Shown: in pieces, positions 1-9,315 of the stretch
Numbering within the stretch: position 1 is the first letter of the stretch
Layout: the number at the start of each line of letters is the position of its first letter
NCBI GenBank assembly: GCA_016169945.1
Contig: JADLSH010000271.1
Span: 682,001 to 746,000, forward strand
Reading direction: 5' to 3'
DNA from: Trachythela sp. YZ-2020
Taxonomy: Eukaryota > Cnidaria > Anthozoa > Malacalcyonacea > Clavulariidae
Length of the DNA stretch: 64,000 nt
Program-made: the position numbers and the translations under genes
Notes under the pieces: model-generated
The model's input: only the letters and a program-made list of their open reading frames with translations
What the model was told of the DNA's origin: nothing
Databases searched by the model: none

Positions 1-135
1 ATTGCGAAATCATTAATAAGCGATGCCCCAATAGAAAATGGGCGTGTTCTCGTAAAAATGGGCGTGGCACAGTAAAGCGCGAGGCCCCCATAAGCGCGAG
101 GCCCGCGGCATATGCCGCATCTGCCACGTGGTTAA

Positions 136-233
136 TCCGGCCCTGCCGAGCGATCAAAGGCGCCAGACTTAAGATGAATATTAAGAATTCTGGTCCACAA
201 TTGTGTGCGTGGGTTCGAATCCCACACTTGACA
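136..233 (+). pseudogene. tRNA-Leu(UAA) remnant with intron
   Basis: The anticodon arm, intron and T arm match the array tRNA-Leu(UAA), but the 5' acceptor strand is replaced by unrelated bases and cannot pair with the 3' ACTTGAC end. It is probably dead. Confidence 0.7.
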
Positions 234-277
234 TTGGCTTTTTTCGCACTATTGGGTTCAAAAATGTTTTGTGTGAT

Positions 278-349
278 GCGTTGATGGTGTAATGGTTAGC
301 ATTGTTGCCTTCCAAGCAGTAGATCTGGGTTCGATTCCCGGTCAACGCA
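278..349 (+). tRNA. tRNA-Gly(UCC)
   Basis: This 72-nt cloverleaf has a GCGTTGA/TCAACGC acceptor, a CTTCCAA anticodon loop, B box GGTTCGATTCC and discriminator A. It decodes GGA. No stem mismatch is seen. Confidence 0.9.
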
Positions 350-526
350 GCGATCTTTGTTTAAGCTTGGAATGCTTGATTTGGAATATATGTTCCTCTC
401 TTTTTACATGTGTGGTAAAATGCAACTCTAATTCAACTTGTCTTTCCCGAAAACAGTGCCGTTTAAAATATAATAGTCAATATTCTTTAGAAAGTTTTGC
501 TAGGATTCGAAAAGCTTCCAGGTAAT

Positions 527-608
527 GGTAGCGTGGCCGAGTGGTCTAAGGCGCTTGTTTAAGGCACCAATCATTTCGATGGCGTGGGTTCGAATCCCAC
601 CGCTGCCG
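527..608 (+). tRNA. tRNA-Leu(AAG), degenerate
   Basis: The 82-nt length, long variable arm and intact T arm fit tRNA-Leu(AAG). The anticodon stem CTTGT/ACCAA has two mismatches and the discriminator is G rather than the leucine-specific A, so function is doubtful. Confidence 0.55.
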
Positions 609-748
609 CATATTTAAACATATATAATAAGTTTCACATTCAGGAGATTATCCTGCAATTTTACCATGAAAATGAGAGGCTTTGAATAAAGGGACAGAAT
701 AAACAGCGCCATCTATGCGAAACATTATCCCTAACTAAAATAGAAAAA

Positions 749-987
749 GGTAATGCGGCCGAGTACGTGGTCTAAAGGCTCTTTTCCACTCATCGCAAAA
801 TCAACTCGCAAACTCGCTGCGAGTTCTTGCATGTAATTAAAATAAACTGTCGAGCATTGTGATTGGATGAAAGTATTCGCAGCGAGCTTGCGAGTTGGTT
901 TTTGCGATGAGTGGAAAAGAGCCTTAAGGCGCTGATTTCAGATACCAGTAAATTCGATGGCGTGGGTACGAATCCGACCAATGCCCA
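749..987 (+). pseudogene. tRNA-Leu(CAG)-like pseudogene split by MITE
   Basis: A tRNA-Leu-like body carries a 149-bp MITE (776-924) between its D arm and anticodon arm. The T loop reads TACGAAT instead of TTCGAAT and the T stem is mispaired. Confidence 0.8.
776..924. mobile_element. 149-bp hairpin MITE, PIF/Harbinger-like (type copy)
   Basis: The element begins AGGCTCTTTTCCACTC and ends with the inverse, giving imperfect terminal inverted repeats of nearly 50 bp around a short AT-rich core. It is flanked by TAA on both sides (773-775 and 925-927), and uninterrupted copies at 9316 and 40784 show the empty site with one TAA. A 3-bp TWA duplication is the habit of PIF/Harbinger elements, so that class is inferred. 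It has no coding capacity. Copies recur in most array units, always in the same tRNA-like site, so they spread by unit amplification rather than by repeated transposition. Confidence 0.85.
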
Positions 988-1197
988 TTTTCTGGGATTT
1001 TATTGACTGATGCTTTGTAACATATTTTTATTATGTATTGCCTTGTTTGCTTGAATGTGCAATATTTTCAAAAATTTTAAACTGCACCGTGATACAAGTC
1101 TCTGTCAACCCCATAAGTAAAAATACTGTGACCACATTCCATTGCATGTGGGATGTGTAGTAAAATTTAAGGCATGAATCATATCTTCGAGACTTGA

Positions 1198-1261
1198 ACG
1201 AGACTTGAACTCGGATCCTTGGATTCAAAGTGCAAAGTGCTAACCATTACAGCACAGAACC
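1198..1261 (-). pseudogene. tRNA-Gln(UUG) remnant
   Basis: The T, anticodon and D arms of tRNA-Gln are recognisable, but the 3' acceptor strand is missing where an extra copy of an ACTTGAACG-like motif begins. Confidence 0.65.
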
Positions 1262-1405
1262 TGACAAGAGTTTGTTGAATATATACCTCTGTCATCCATT
1301 TTAACAGTTGCCCATCCCCCAGATGTCGTTCAACACATTACGAATACATTTTTTTAAAAATTACTTGAAACCCTTTTCGGCTTGTAAGTTTGGCCAATGT
1401 TCACG

Positions 1406-2286
1406 TTCCGCTATCCTCTTATCATAGTATAATTTAACTTATTTTAGTAAGTTTGCCACAGAGTTGTGCTTACAATATGCCTGTGGTATCTAACATTTTT
1501 TCATTGCAGTTAGATGTTAAGTTTAACCTCTGTTGTTGTTTTTTTAGCTGATAGTATCTGTTCACTTGAGTATTGGTAATCAAATTTTGCACAAAATTCA
1601 ATTATTATTTTACATTCCTTTATTCAAATATCCAAATAAATGGAATATGAGGTCAAGCTAGAGTAATAGATCGTGTTTCCAAACTTGTTTCTTGTAAAAA
1701 TAGAAAATAACAACTTATTCTGTGTTCTAATAGAAAGAAAATAATATTTCCATGGCGCTGACCATGAGTACTGAAGGCCTATACTCCACGCGCCGCGTGG
1801 ACTAGACCGCGCTTTTTAAATGCATTCTTCAACCTGGAGACGAGTTTGTCCGGTTCATGATTTGCAAAAATTTGCAATAGATTTATAAAAGTTTCTATTG
1901 CTTTTTTAGGTATATTCTCATGTTTTAAAATGTTGTTTTGACCTGATTCAAATGTATACATCAACGGAATTTATCAAAGAAGCGTTGAAGTAGTAAAATA
2001 TGTAAAAAAAACTGATGTGCTGCGTATGATCGCTATTGATTGCCTTGACTAATAAACATGTTTGTAGAACGTTCGATCCAGAAGGTGAGTTGGATCAAAC
2101 TTTAATACTCTCCAGAGAGACAGTACTTCAAGTCAAATTCATGAGTCGTGTTTGAAGTCTTGAATTGCTCTATGAATTACTCTATTTAATTTCTTATTCA
2201 TTACTGTATTTGCAGTGTTTCTCTACAGATGCTACAGTATATACAGGTAAATAGAATTGTTAAAGTTCTGCACAGTTAATATATAT
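1406..2286. other. AT-rich DNA without recognised gene
   Basis: No gene was recognised here. A 61-codon minus-strand ORF (1964-1779) has no family I know and no clear context. A short perfect palindrome, CCACGCGCCGCGTGG, lies near 1786-1800. Confidence 0.5.
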
Positions 2287-2676
2287 GCCGTGGTTATAGG
2301 TCCGACACCGGACCTTTTCGTTCTATGGTTGTAGATCTGACATTACTTGTCACGAGCAGGCTAGAATGTGGAATATTCATGCTCTTTCAAAACTGACTAA
2401 TCATATAACTGTCTCATTCTCTAAAGATGACAAAAGATACCCGGCCGTTCAGGCCGTTCAATACCCAAAAATAAACAAAGTGGGCTATTTGCATCGAAGC
2501 ACGTACATCCATATTTTATTTGCAAAATAAAGCAGCATTTTTTGCGATTTGTTTTCAAGCTATCGCTTGTGGTCTAGTGGTAAAATATTGTGTGTTAGGG
2601 AAGGCATTCCTAAATTTTAATTTTCACTACCTGACAGTAAGTAAGCAAGGTCCGGTGTCTGACCTATAAGCACGGC
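2287..2676. mobile_element. TIR element, about 390 bp, unassigned
   Basis: The ends GCCGTGGTTATAGGTCCGAC and its near-inverse form imperfect inverted repeats of about 30 bp around a non-coding interior. An A-box-like stretch (TGGTCTAGTGGTAAA) lies near 2570-2590 but no B box follows. A target duplication could not be fixed. Confidence 0.6.
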
Positions 2677-2896
2677 GTAATTTACATCGATTTACATCTA
2701 TTTATTTATAACTTCAATGAATCTGTAGTAATGCACAAATTAAATAAATTGGCAATTAATATTTATTTCATTCTTTATATACTGTATGTATTAAATTTGA
2801 GTGCATGTTTACTTCCTGCCAACATGTTTGCTGACCCACAGTAACAGTCAATATAATTGCAGGTGTCAATTCCCTAAACAATGATTCAGTCACATG

Positions 2897-3211
2897 CTAA
2901 TAAAATGGTTCCAACATTGTAAAATTTGCACCAGCAAGACTAGCATACCAGTAACGATTTGCCATTTGTGCAATATAACAAACAAAATCGTGCGCCTTGC
3001 CTGAAGAGCATGATGCAATTATGCCACCATATGTACCATGTGTATGGCTGTCCATCATGCCAAGCTTACCATTCTCCATGTAGATGACAATTGACTTGTC
3101 AGGTGGAATAATGAGAACTCCTACAACCTTCCCATTGGTCGCTTGAAGGATTTCAATTTTTGAGATCATATCATCATGGGAAAAGAATCCTGTATCTTCT
3201 TTGATGATCAT
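2897..3211 (-). pseudogene. C-terminal Cys-peptidase-like half (His side)
   Basis: This 104-codon frame contains DSHTHGTYGGIIA, a plausible catalytic-His segment, preceded by a strand-rich stretch with VVGVLIIPPDKS. It overlaps the end of the next upstream frame, so one frameshift near 3200 separates it from the part with the probable Cys nucleophile. Confidence 0.5.
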
Positions 3212-4232
3212 GTGGGAACTTGATCAAAACATCCTTGACTTCAAGGTTGGGATTGTGAGGGTTTATGTTCAATGTGTCGTATAAGTTATTTCCTTTTATC
3301 ATGATGTTGCGGAAGTAACATGCAACTTTGTTTATTTCTGCTGTAGTTTCTGGAAAAACTGCTTCTCGAGACAAATTGAAGGCACCTAGCACTGATATCA
3401 CTGTGCATGCATTGCTACCGGTTACTTGCCCAGAAAGTTGTGACTGTGAAAGCTGTGGAGGCAGAAGCCATTCTGTTACACCTGGATGCTTGGCTAAATG
3501 TAGGAGTAGTGGTAAGCCATTTGGTGATGATGCCGGGGTTTGTGATGATGCTGGGGTTTGGGATGATGCTGGGGTTTGTGATGATGCTGGGGTTTGTGAT
3601 GATGCTGGGGTTTGTGATGATGCTGGGGTTTGTGACGACGCTGATGACTTGTTCGTTGATGCTTCATGCTGTCGTGATTTCTTTTGATTGCTCTTTGGTG
3701 TTTGACTTTCTCGCTCCAGATGTTTCCGATTGCTTTGATGGTTTTTGGGTGCCTGTGTATCTAGTTGGGAAATTTTCTCATTTATTGATGTAATTGAGCT
3801 GGTTTTTTGATCTGAGGTGAGTGACGGTACTTTATCAAAGGAATCTTTGTCATTCTTCGTTATTTCTTCAGATGCGTTAGAAGGCTTATCTGGTTGTATA
3901 CTTGGAAGGATCGCCTCTTTTGCTGTTTTCCCGAGTTCCTTTAACTTTTTGTCTAATGTTTGTTTGCAAAGCGGACAGCACTCTGTACCCAATAGACAAG
4001 ATTCGTGAAATGAATGCCAGCAACCAGTTAGTATTTTCCAATTTTCTTCACTATTAACAGTGCAAGATGGTGCATCACATCTGCTTTTCTCATCCGGGGG
4101 CCTTTCTCCATGGAAACCAAGTGGCAAAACACATTCATTCATCAATTGATCTCCAAACAGGTGTGGCATTTTTACTGTTGTCCTTTTTTTGTTTTTTGGT
4201 TTTGGTGTTAAAGAATGATTGAAACTATTCAC
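3174..4232 (-). pseudogene. RING-like plus SQTPAS repeat plus Cys-peptidase-like part
   Basis: The frame has a Cys/His cluster near residues 53-91 (CDAPSC, then GCWHSFHESC and CCPLC), resembling a RING-H2 finger with an unusual first C-x4-C spacing. A charged linker and six tandem ASSQTP units follow. GSNACTVISVLGAF near residue 270 resembles the nucleophile helix of papain-fold peptidases. The last 20 or so residues are the frameshifted tail. A ubiquitin-related role would be inference only. Confidence 0.55.
3526..3633. repeat. 18-bp coding tandem repeat, six units
   Basis: Six copies of an 18-bp unit encode ASSQTP on the minus strand. Small differences between copies (GCCGGG, TTTGGG) show they are old enough to have diverged a little. 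Confidence 0.9.
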
Positions 4233-4289
4233 AATAGCTTGGAATATGTTTGCAAGAATGTTTCCGGCTTTTATTTTCAGAAATTCTAG

Positions 4290-4670
4290 CTACTCGGTTG
4301 CAAATGAAAACGTCTTTGGTGGAGTGAAATGTGCGCGGAATTTTTTTTGATTCTGTTTGGATTGGAAGATTGCTTTGACTTTATTGGACAGGTTGTCAGC
4401 TGTGTCTGTATCTAGTGTCTGGGCTCGGATAATGCTATGTGCGTTCTCTACTGGATATTCATCTGAGATGATTTGCCATTTCCTCATTACATTATACAGT
4501 TCTGGAAAACATTTCCCCCAATGACTGATGGTAGATAACCACACAATAGGTGTTTTGTTATAATGTCTTCGCCTTAGGCACACAAACATAACCCATACGC
4601 GAATCATTGCACTTATGTACTCATTGGAATTATTTGCAGTGGCGTAGCCAGCCCGCCGATTTGGTCCCAC
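4290..4670 (-). pseudogene. Core-domain segment after MITE
   Basis: The segment from NEYISAMIRVWVMF through DEYPVENAHSIIRAQ continues the protein of 4784-5101 once the 153-bp MITE is disregarded. The first 15 or so residues of this frame are MITE sequence. No catalytic motif was recognised. Confidence 0.55.
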
Positions 4671-4789
4671 TATGCAAATTTCAAATCATTATCATTATTC
4701 ATTTCTTTAGAAATTGATTGTTTTCACCGTCAATGAACACGAACAAATTTGCATAGCGGGACTAAATCGGCCGGCTGGCTACGCTACTG
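4637..4789. mobile_element. hAT-like MITE, 153 bp
   Basis: The element starts CAGTGGCGTAGCCAG and ends CTGGCTACGCTACTG, with inverted repeats of about 45 bp. It is flanked by an 8-bp duplication ATTATTTG (4629-4636 and 4790-4797). An 8-bp duplication and a CAG...CTG-type end fit hAT. It interrupts the minus-strand gene between codons for a serine-asparagine-rich stretch. Confidence 0.85.
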
Positions 4790-5101
4790 ATTATTTGACT
4801 TGAATGTAACAGAATAGATGGTAAGCACTAGTGGCATATAATTGTCTAGTAAGTTTAGAAGTGTTTCATATTGTAAATTTTTGGATTGAGAAAATGTTTT
4901 TACTGTTGTCGCACGAATTAACAGCCATCCTCCATAAACAATTTCCAACATCAAGTTGATTCGCCAAGGTTTTGGTTTCTCTGGGAATTTGGTGTTTGGA
5001 AAAAGTTGTTCATAAACTTGTTTGAAGAAAGGCCAGAAACTTAATAGTACATGTTCTTTGCTGTTTAGGGATATGTGCAAAGGACCAATCATGGGGACCA
5101 C
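4784..5101 (-). pseudogene. Core-domain segment before MITE
   Basis: This frame carries the motif VPMIGPLHISLNSKEHVLLSF and a tryptophan-rich segment, ending where the hAT-like MITE enters. It is in frame with the 5162-5752 segment across a TAG stop and 20 open codons. Confidence 0.55.
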
Positions 5102-5161
5102 TGAAGCAAGAGGTGAAATTGGCTTTCGAATGCTGTTAAACGATGGCGGCGTTGTTTGCTT

Positions 5162-5752
5162 CTAAGGTACGTCATAGGAGTACATATATGTGTGATCATC
5201 AAATTTGTTAGAATTTATGTCAGTGCTTTTGCTGTTTGTCTTTACCTGATTATTTCCATTTTCTATTGGTTGCGCCTTCTTTGGAACATCGTACATATAG
5301 GTATTCTCATATATTAACTGCCTGCAATAAAATTGGCAGGGCCAATCCCCTGACTGAATGACAACAAACTTCTTCAAATATGACTTCAAGGCAGTTGCAA
5401 GTGCTACATCATAAGCAATCCCAAATGGCTCTTTCCCTTTCAGTTCGAGTTCAATAAAGTCAACCAGGTGCACATCATCCATTTTTCTCATTTGCCGAGC
5501 TGAATTACTTTCACAATATTCATGTGCTCTCAATCTTTCGAGGTGCAGTTCAGTGTCGGGGTTCACAAAGTGATCTGTCATCCAATCAGGCATTATTGAT
5601 GCATAAGTATTTGCTAACTTAGACATTTCAGAAGTTATCATTGTTGTTATGGCTGGGATGTTTAGTCCATTTGCATAGTGAAGGTCGGTTATTTTTGCTG
5701 GGCGTCTTACTGCATGTAGTTGCTTGAATGCTTTTACAATAATTGTGCACAT
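5162..5752 (-). pseudogene. Core-domain segment, family unassigned
   Basis: This 196-codon frame runs on from 5789-6238 in the same frame: 12 open codons separate an in-frame TGA (CGA decay is likely) from the first Met here. It contains HLVDFIELELKGKE and GDWPCQFYCRQLIYE. The function is unknown. Confidence 0.55.
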
Positions 5753-5788
5753 AGCGTTGGCTTGGGAAAACTTACTTTTCGTTGGTCT

Positions 5789-6238
5789 TCACACTGTGTA
5801 TACTGTGGTATAATCATCGATTACTAAGACTAACAACCACTCTTTGGAAATGGCTTCTGTAAAAAAGCTTTCTAGTTCTGTCATGTGTTTGTTGGTTAAT
5901 GTTTTGTGAATGTTATTGACCAATCTTCTGGAACATGTATTTCCAAGCTGGTGCTCGGTTGTAATTGCCTCCTGGTTTGCATGGCTTGTTCGGAGGTAAA
6001 GCGCCTTATCAATCTGCATCATATTGCATTGCTGACTTAGACAATAACACAAGTTATAAATAAATCCTACTGTTCTCAGTTTGTTTGCTTCTATGCGGTT
6101 ATTTGAATGACGTGGGCTAGTTACTGACGATAGTATTGTGTCAAACAGAGTATTGGTTCCGGCTTGTTGGCAAAATATCTTCAATTCATCTGGGCTATAA
6201 ATTGGTGGCCTTTTATTTATTACGAATTCCTGACGCAT
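5789..6238 (-). pseudogene. Start of the long exon, family unassigned
   Basis: The frame is open upstream of the first Met to an AG acceptor near 6281, so this Met is internal to an exon. The last residues, LVIDDYTTVYTV, are cut by a TGA. Confidence 0.5.
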
Positions 6239-6368
6239 TAGGGTTTTAACTTTTTTTACTTCTTCTTTCAGGTTGCAACCTAAATAGACATTAAAAGACT
6301 GGCTCCAATTTTTCTGAATTATGTTCAGTTATGCTTACATTGATGCTACAGGTATTGGAAACATTTAA

Positions 6369-6960
6369 GGGACCGGTCATAAAGTATGTGTACTCGGGGG
6401 GGGGAGGGTAAGTTGGGGGGTTACGGAACAAATTATCTAACCTTTGGGGCGGTACGAAATTATGACACTTGTGGGGGGTATGAAACAAAAAATGAGTGTA
6501 ATACTTTGTCTATGATTCAAAACTACAAACTTTAATACTTTAATAAAATTGAGTGTATGTTCTTATAATAATTAAATTGCAATGTAGCACAGTAGCATTT
6601 GAGCCACTTTGAGCTTTTTTGAATAACAATTGGTATTAAGATTTAGAGTAATGTTTTTCCTTTTTTTCTAGATCTGACCCAGATTTTCACCAAGGGCATA
6701 ATAGTATTAACCATGCTAAGTATTTCAATACAGACAATAGATTGCAAATAATTTGCAAACCAGTTATGTTTTTGGCACTTATATTTGTTTCATTTTTTGG
6801 GGGGGAGGCTGATTGGTTGGGTTTGGGGGGTACGAAACATTTCATCACCTTTGAGGGGGTATTAAGTATTTTTCAACGCTTTTCGGGGGGGTGCCAAATT
6901 TTATGGTAGTATTTTGGAATACCCTCCACCCCCCAGTACACATACTTTATGATTGGTCCT
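6369..6960. mobile_element. G-rich TIR element in an intron, about 590 bp
   Basis: The ends GGACCGGTCATAAAGTATG and GGACCAATCATAAAGTATG (inverse strand) form inverted repeats of about 30 bp, each continuing into a poly-G/poly-C tract. The interior has further G runs and no credible ORF. TTAA precedes the left end but is not repeated at the right end, so the class is open. Confidence 0.6.
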
Positions 6961-7099
6961 CAAGAACAACTATTATTAAATTTTGTATTATGCTTGGAAA
7001 CCTATATACTCAGATAAAAATATCAAATTGGTGCCATTGCCCTTTGTAAAGATGTCAAAAAATGTAGAAAAGATTTTGAATGAGTTTCTGTTTGCAAAC

Positions 7100-7423
7100 A
7101 ACTGAAAGATCTCTTCGTTTTTCTAATACCGAAACTAGTTTTGTCCTATGGCTATAGCAAGTGCATTTATAATGAGTAAATTTATTGATTAACACACTTT
7201 TTGATAAAGTTTCACTGTCAGCCATCAACTCCTCAAAAGCACCAGGGGGCAGCTACACTTCTCCATTTGGTAATTTTCTAATACAGCCAAAGGCAGTGTC
7301 CTCAGTTTGCCATGAATCATGGTTTTCTTTATTGATTTCAGGATTTTGGCTGCCAGGTTTGGTGGTGGTCTTCGTGTGGCAGTGTTTGGGCCGACCTTTT
7401 GGTTTGGTTCCTGATCTAACATA
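7100..7423 (-). pseudogene. Basic linker exon of the decayed gene
   Basis: Starting at the acceptor, the frame reads a basic segment with SGTKPKGRPK, similar to an AT-hook-like patch, then NHDSWQTED and LPNGEV before a TAG at 7255. Beyond the stop the same frame continues with LPPGAFEELMADSETL. The 3' limit is uncertain. Confidence 0.45.
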
Positions 7424-7796
7424 CTTTGGGAACAGAACACAGAAAAACTAGTGTTAAAAATATTGTGTGCCGAATGTGGTACAGTAAGAGGAAGTACATG
7501 TCCATCTCCTTGTTAAAAGATATCCAATATCTGAGAGTGGTGTGCTATTGAATGTATTTTATACTATATTAAATACTATTGGCATTTGTGATTTTTGTTG
7601 TGGTGTATATGGTGTAAACTGGGGTCAAGCAATTTGTCTGCAAACATAGGACTGCTATGGTCCCTAATATTATGTGTCATCTATTACTCTGCAACAGTTT
7701 TTCCAACTGTTCGACTTAACTGTTTTCAAAAATATGCATGAAAAAGATGCTATTTTTTGTGTATTTAATACTATATATCAAGGGAATAGTACTGAC

Positions 7797-8156
7797 GTGT
7801 TCGTAGGTTTTTCCGGTCCTTCTATGGTCCCTCACAGCTAATGAACAGCTGCTACACAGTGTGCCAGGTCCTTCGTGTCTCACTCCAAAACAGATCGATA
7901 TGTCCGGGGTTAAGTTAATCATGTCTAAGAATGCCTGACGACCGGCATTACTGCTTTTACGGCCGCAAACAATGCATGGTTCTCTAGACTTCGTTTTTGC
8001 TGAAGATACGCAGCTCAGAGTACACAAAAAACAATAAAATAAACACAATATCACAGTAGTATTTAAAAAATTTACCACGGTACGGTACACGAAAGTTCCA
8101 CGAAGAAATCGCGAAGGTTCGTGTTCGAGTTTAGCGTGGTCGCTAAGCGTGCGCAT
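7797..8156 (-). pseudogene. N-terminal Zn-binding exon of the decayed gene
   Basis: Paired cysteines (CIVCG and LCSSC) flank a short domain, followed by HRRTGKTYEH and a GTCAGT donor. The first 50 codons, including a hydrophobic run, may be intron rather than protein. The true start is not clear. Confidence 0.5.
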
Positions 8157-8177
8157 GCTCAGACAAATTGCCCACCT

Positions 8178-8257
8178 GTTCCGAGTACGTGGTCGAAGGC
8201 GCTGAATTTAGATAACAGTAATTTCATTGGCGTGGGTACGAATCCGACCAATGCCCA
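8178..8257 (+). pseudogene. tRNA-Leu(CAG)-like, 5' truncated, no MITE
   Basis: Array similarity restarts here inside the D arm. This copy has the empty MITE site and the TACGAAT T loop. Confidence 0.7.
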
Positions 8258-8462
8258 TATTCTGGGATTATATATTGACTGATGCTTTGTAACATATTTT
8301 AGTTATGTATTGCCTTATTTGCTTGAAAGTGCAATATTTTCTTGTCAACTATCATAAGTAAAAATATTGTGACCACATTCCATTGTTGGATGCCTAGTAA
8401 AATTTTAGGCATGAATCATATCCTCTGTGGAAATATGAAAATCCATGCACATGATCATCCGA

Positions 8463-8478
8463 AGGTTCTGCCGAGACT
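8463..8478 (-). pseudogene. tRNA-Gln fragment
   Basis: Only the acceptor and half of the T arm remain before a junction that jumps to the Leu(CAG)-like sequence. Confidence 0.5.
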
Positions 8479-8494
8479 AGATATCTCTGGAATG

Positions 8495-8581
8495 ACTAGA
8501 ATGGCCGAGTACGTGGTCTGAGGCGCTGAATTCAGACACCAGTAATTTCGATGGCGTGGGTACGAATCCGACCAATGCCCA
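8495..8581 (+). pseudogene. tRNA-Leu(CAG)-like, no MITE
   Basis: An uninterrupted copy follows the deletion junction; its acceptor 5' strand is disrupted. Confidence 0.65.
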
Positions 8582-8726
8582 TTTTCTGGGATTATAAATT
8601 GACTGATGCTTTGTAACGTATTTTTGCTATGTATTGCCTTGTTTGCTTGAATGTGCAATATTTTCAAAAATTTGAAACTCGACCGTGATACAAGTCTCTG
8701 TCAACTCCCATAAGTAAAAATATTGT

Positions 8727-8743
8727 GATTCCCGGACAACGCA
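8727..8743 (+). pseudogene. tRNA-Gly 3' fragment
   Basis: Only the last 17 nt of a tRNA-Gly (T arm and acceptor) remain, fused to spacer from the Gln side. Confidence 0.55.
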
Positions 8744-8785
8744 ACGATCTTTGTTTAAACTTGGAATGCTTGATTTGGAATATAT

Positions 8786-8963
8786 AGGCCCGTTTACACA
8801 ACGCATGATTATTGGCACAGCACGGATAAAAATGGTACCCGTATCATTTTTATCCGTGCTGAGACTACCTTTATAGGTATATAGTCTCAACACGGGTAAA
8901 AGTGGAACGGATAACATTTTTATCCGTGCCGTGCCAATAATCGCGCGTAGTGTAAACGGGCCT
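8786..8963. mobile_element. 178-bp hairpin MITE, TAT duplication
   Basis: The element begins AGGCCCGTTTACAC and ends GTGTAAACGGGCCT, with long inverted repeats containing repeated ATCCGTGC motifs and an inner GAGACTA/TAGTCTC hairpin. TAT flanks both sides (8783-8785 and 8964-8966); the array spacer elsewhere shows the empty site GAATATATGTTC. The ends resemble the AGGCTCTTTTCCAC ends of the common array MITE, suggesting a related PIF/Harbinger-like group. Confidence 0.8.
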
Positions 8964-9101
8964 TATGTTCCTGCCTCTTTACATCTTTGGTAAAATGCAG
9001 CTCTTATTCAACTTGTCTTTCCCGAAAAAGTGTCGTTTACAATATAATAGTAAATATTCTTTAGAAAGGTTTTGCTAGGATTCCAACAACTTCCAGGTAA
9101 C

Positions 9102-9175
9102 GGTAGCGTGGCCGAGTGATCTGAGGCGCTGGATTAGTCATTTCAATGGCGTGCGTTCGAATCCCACCGCTGCCA
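9102..9175 (+). pseudogene. tRNA-Leu(AAG) lacking the anticodon
   Basis: This 74-nt copy lacks the anticodon loop and 3' anticodon stem. The same deletion class occurs at 40565 and 59617. Confidence 0.75.
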
Positions 9176-9315
9176 CGTGTTTTAAACATCTATAATAAGT
9201 TCCAAGTTCACGAGATTATCCTGTAATTTGCCATAAAAAGAAGAGGCTTTGAATAAAGAGACAGAATAACCCGCAACATTTATGCTATAGATTATCCCTA
9301 ACTAAAACAGAAAAA

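Larger units (their letters stand above)
1..1405. repeat. Left fragment of tRNA array
   Basis: This stretch holds one degraded array unit in the usual order: Leu(UAA) remnant, Gly(UCC), Leu(AAG), MITE-split Leu(CAG)-like pseudogene and a Gln remnant on the minus strand. Similarity to the array ends near 1405 inside the first bases of another Leu(UAA) copy. Confidence 0.85.
2897..8156 (-). pseudogene. Decayed multi-exon, multi-domain gene (family unassigned)
   Basis: Read right to left, the pieces form one interrupted coding path: a Zn-binding exon (8156-7797), a GRPK-containing basic exon (from 7423), and a long exon from about 6281 to 2897. The long exon contains a conserved-looking core, a RING-like motif, a low-complexity SQTPAS repeat and a Cys-peptidase-like end. 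A donor (GTCAGT at 7796) and an acceptor after a pyrimidine-rich tract (7424) support splicing. In-frame stops at 7255, 5791 and 5164, a frameshift near 3200 and a MITE at 4637 show it is dead. It may be a member of a multicopy, perhaps transposon-derived invertebrate family; that is recollection, not a search result. Confidence 0.65.

Noticed and set aside
1779..1964. 61-codon minus-strand ORF
   Set aside because: No homologue is recognised and no splice or neighbour context supports it, so it is only noted in the flanking entry.
2570..2640. A tRNA-like A-box segment in the 390-bp TIR element
   Set aside because: No B box, anticodon arm or acceptor pairing follows.
3328..3793. Plus-strand ORFs rich in DDAGVC or MMLGFV repeats
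   Set aside because: They are antisense shadows of the minus-strand SQTPAS repeat.
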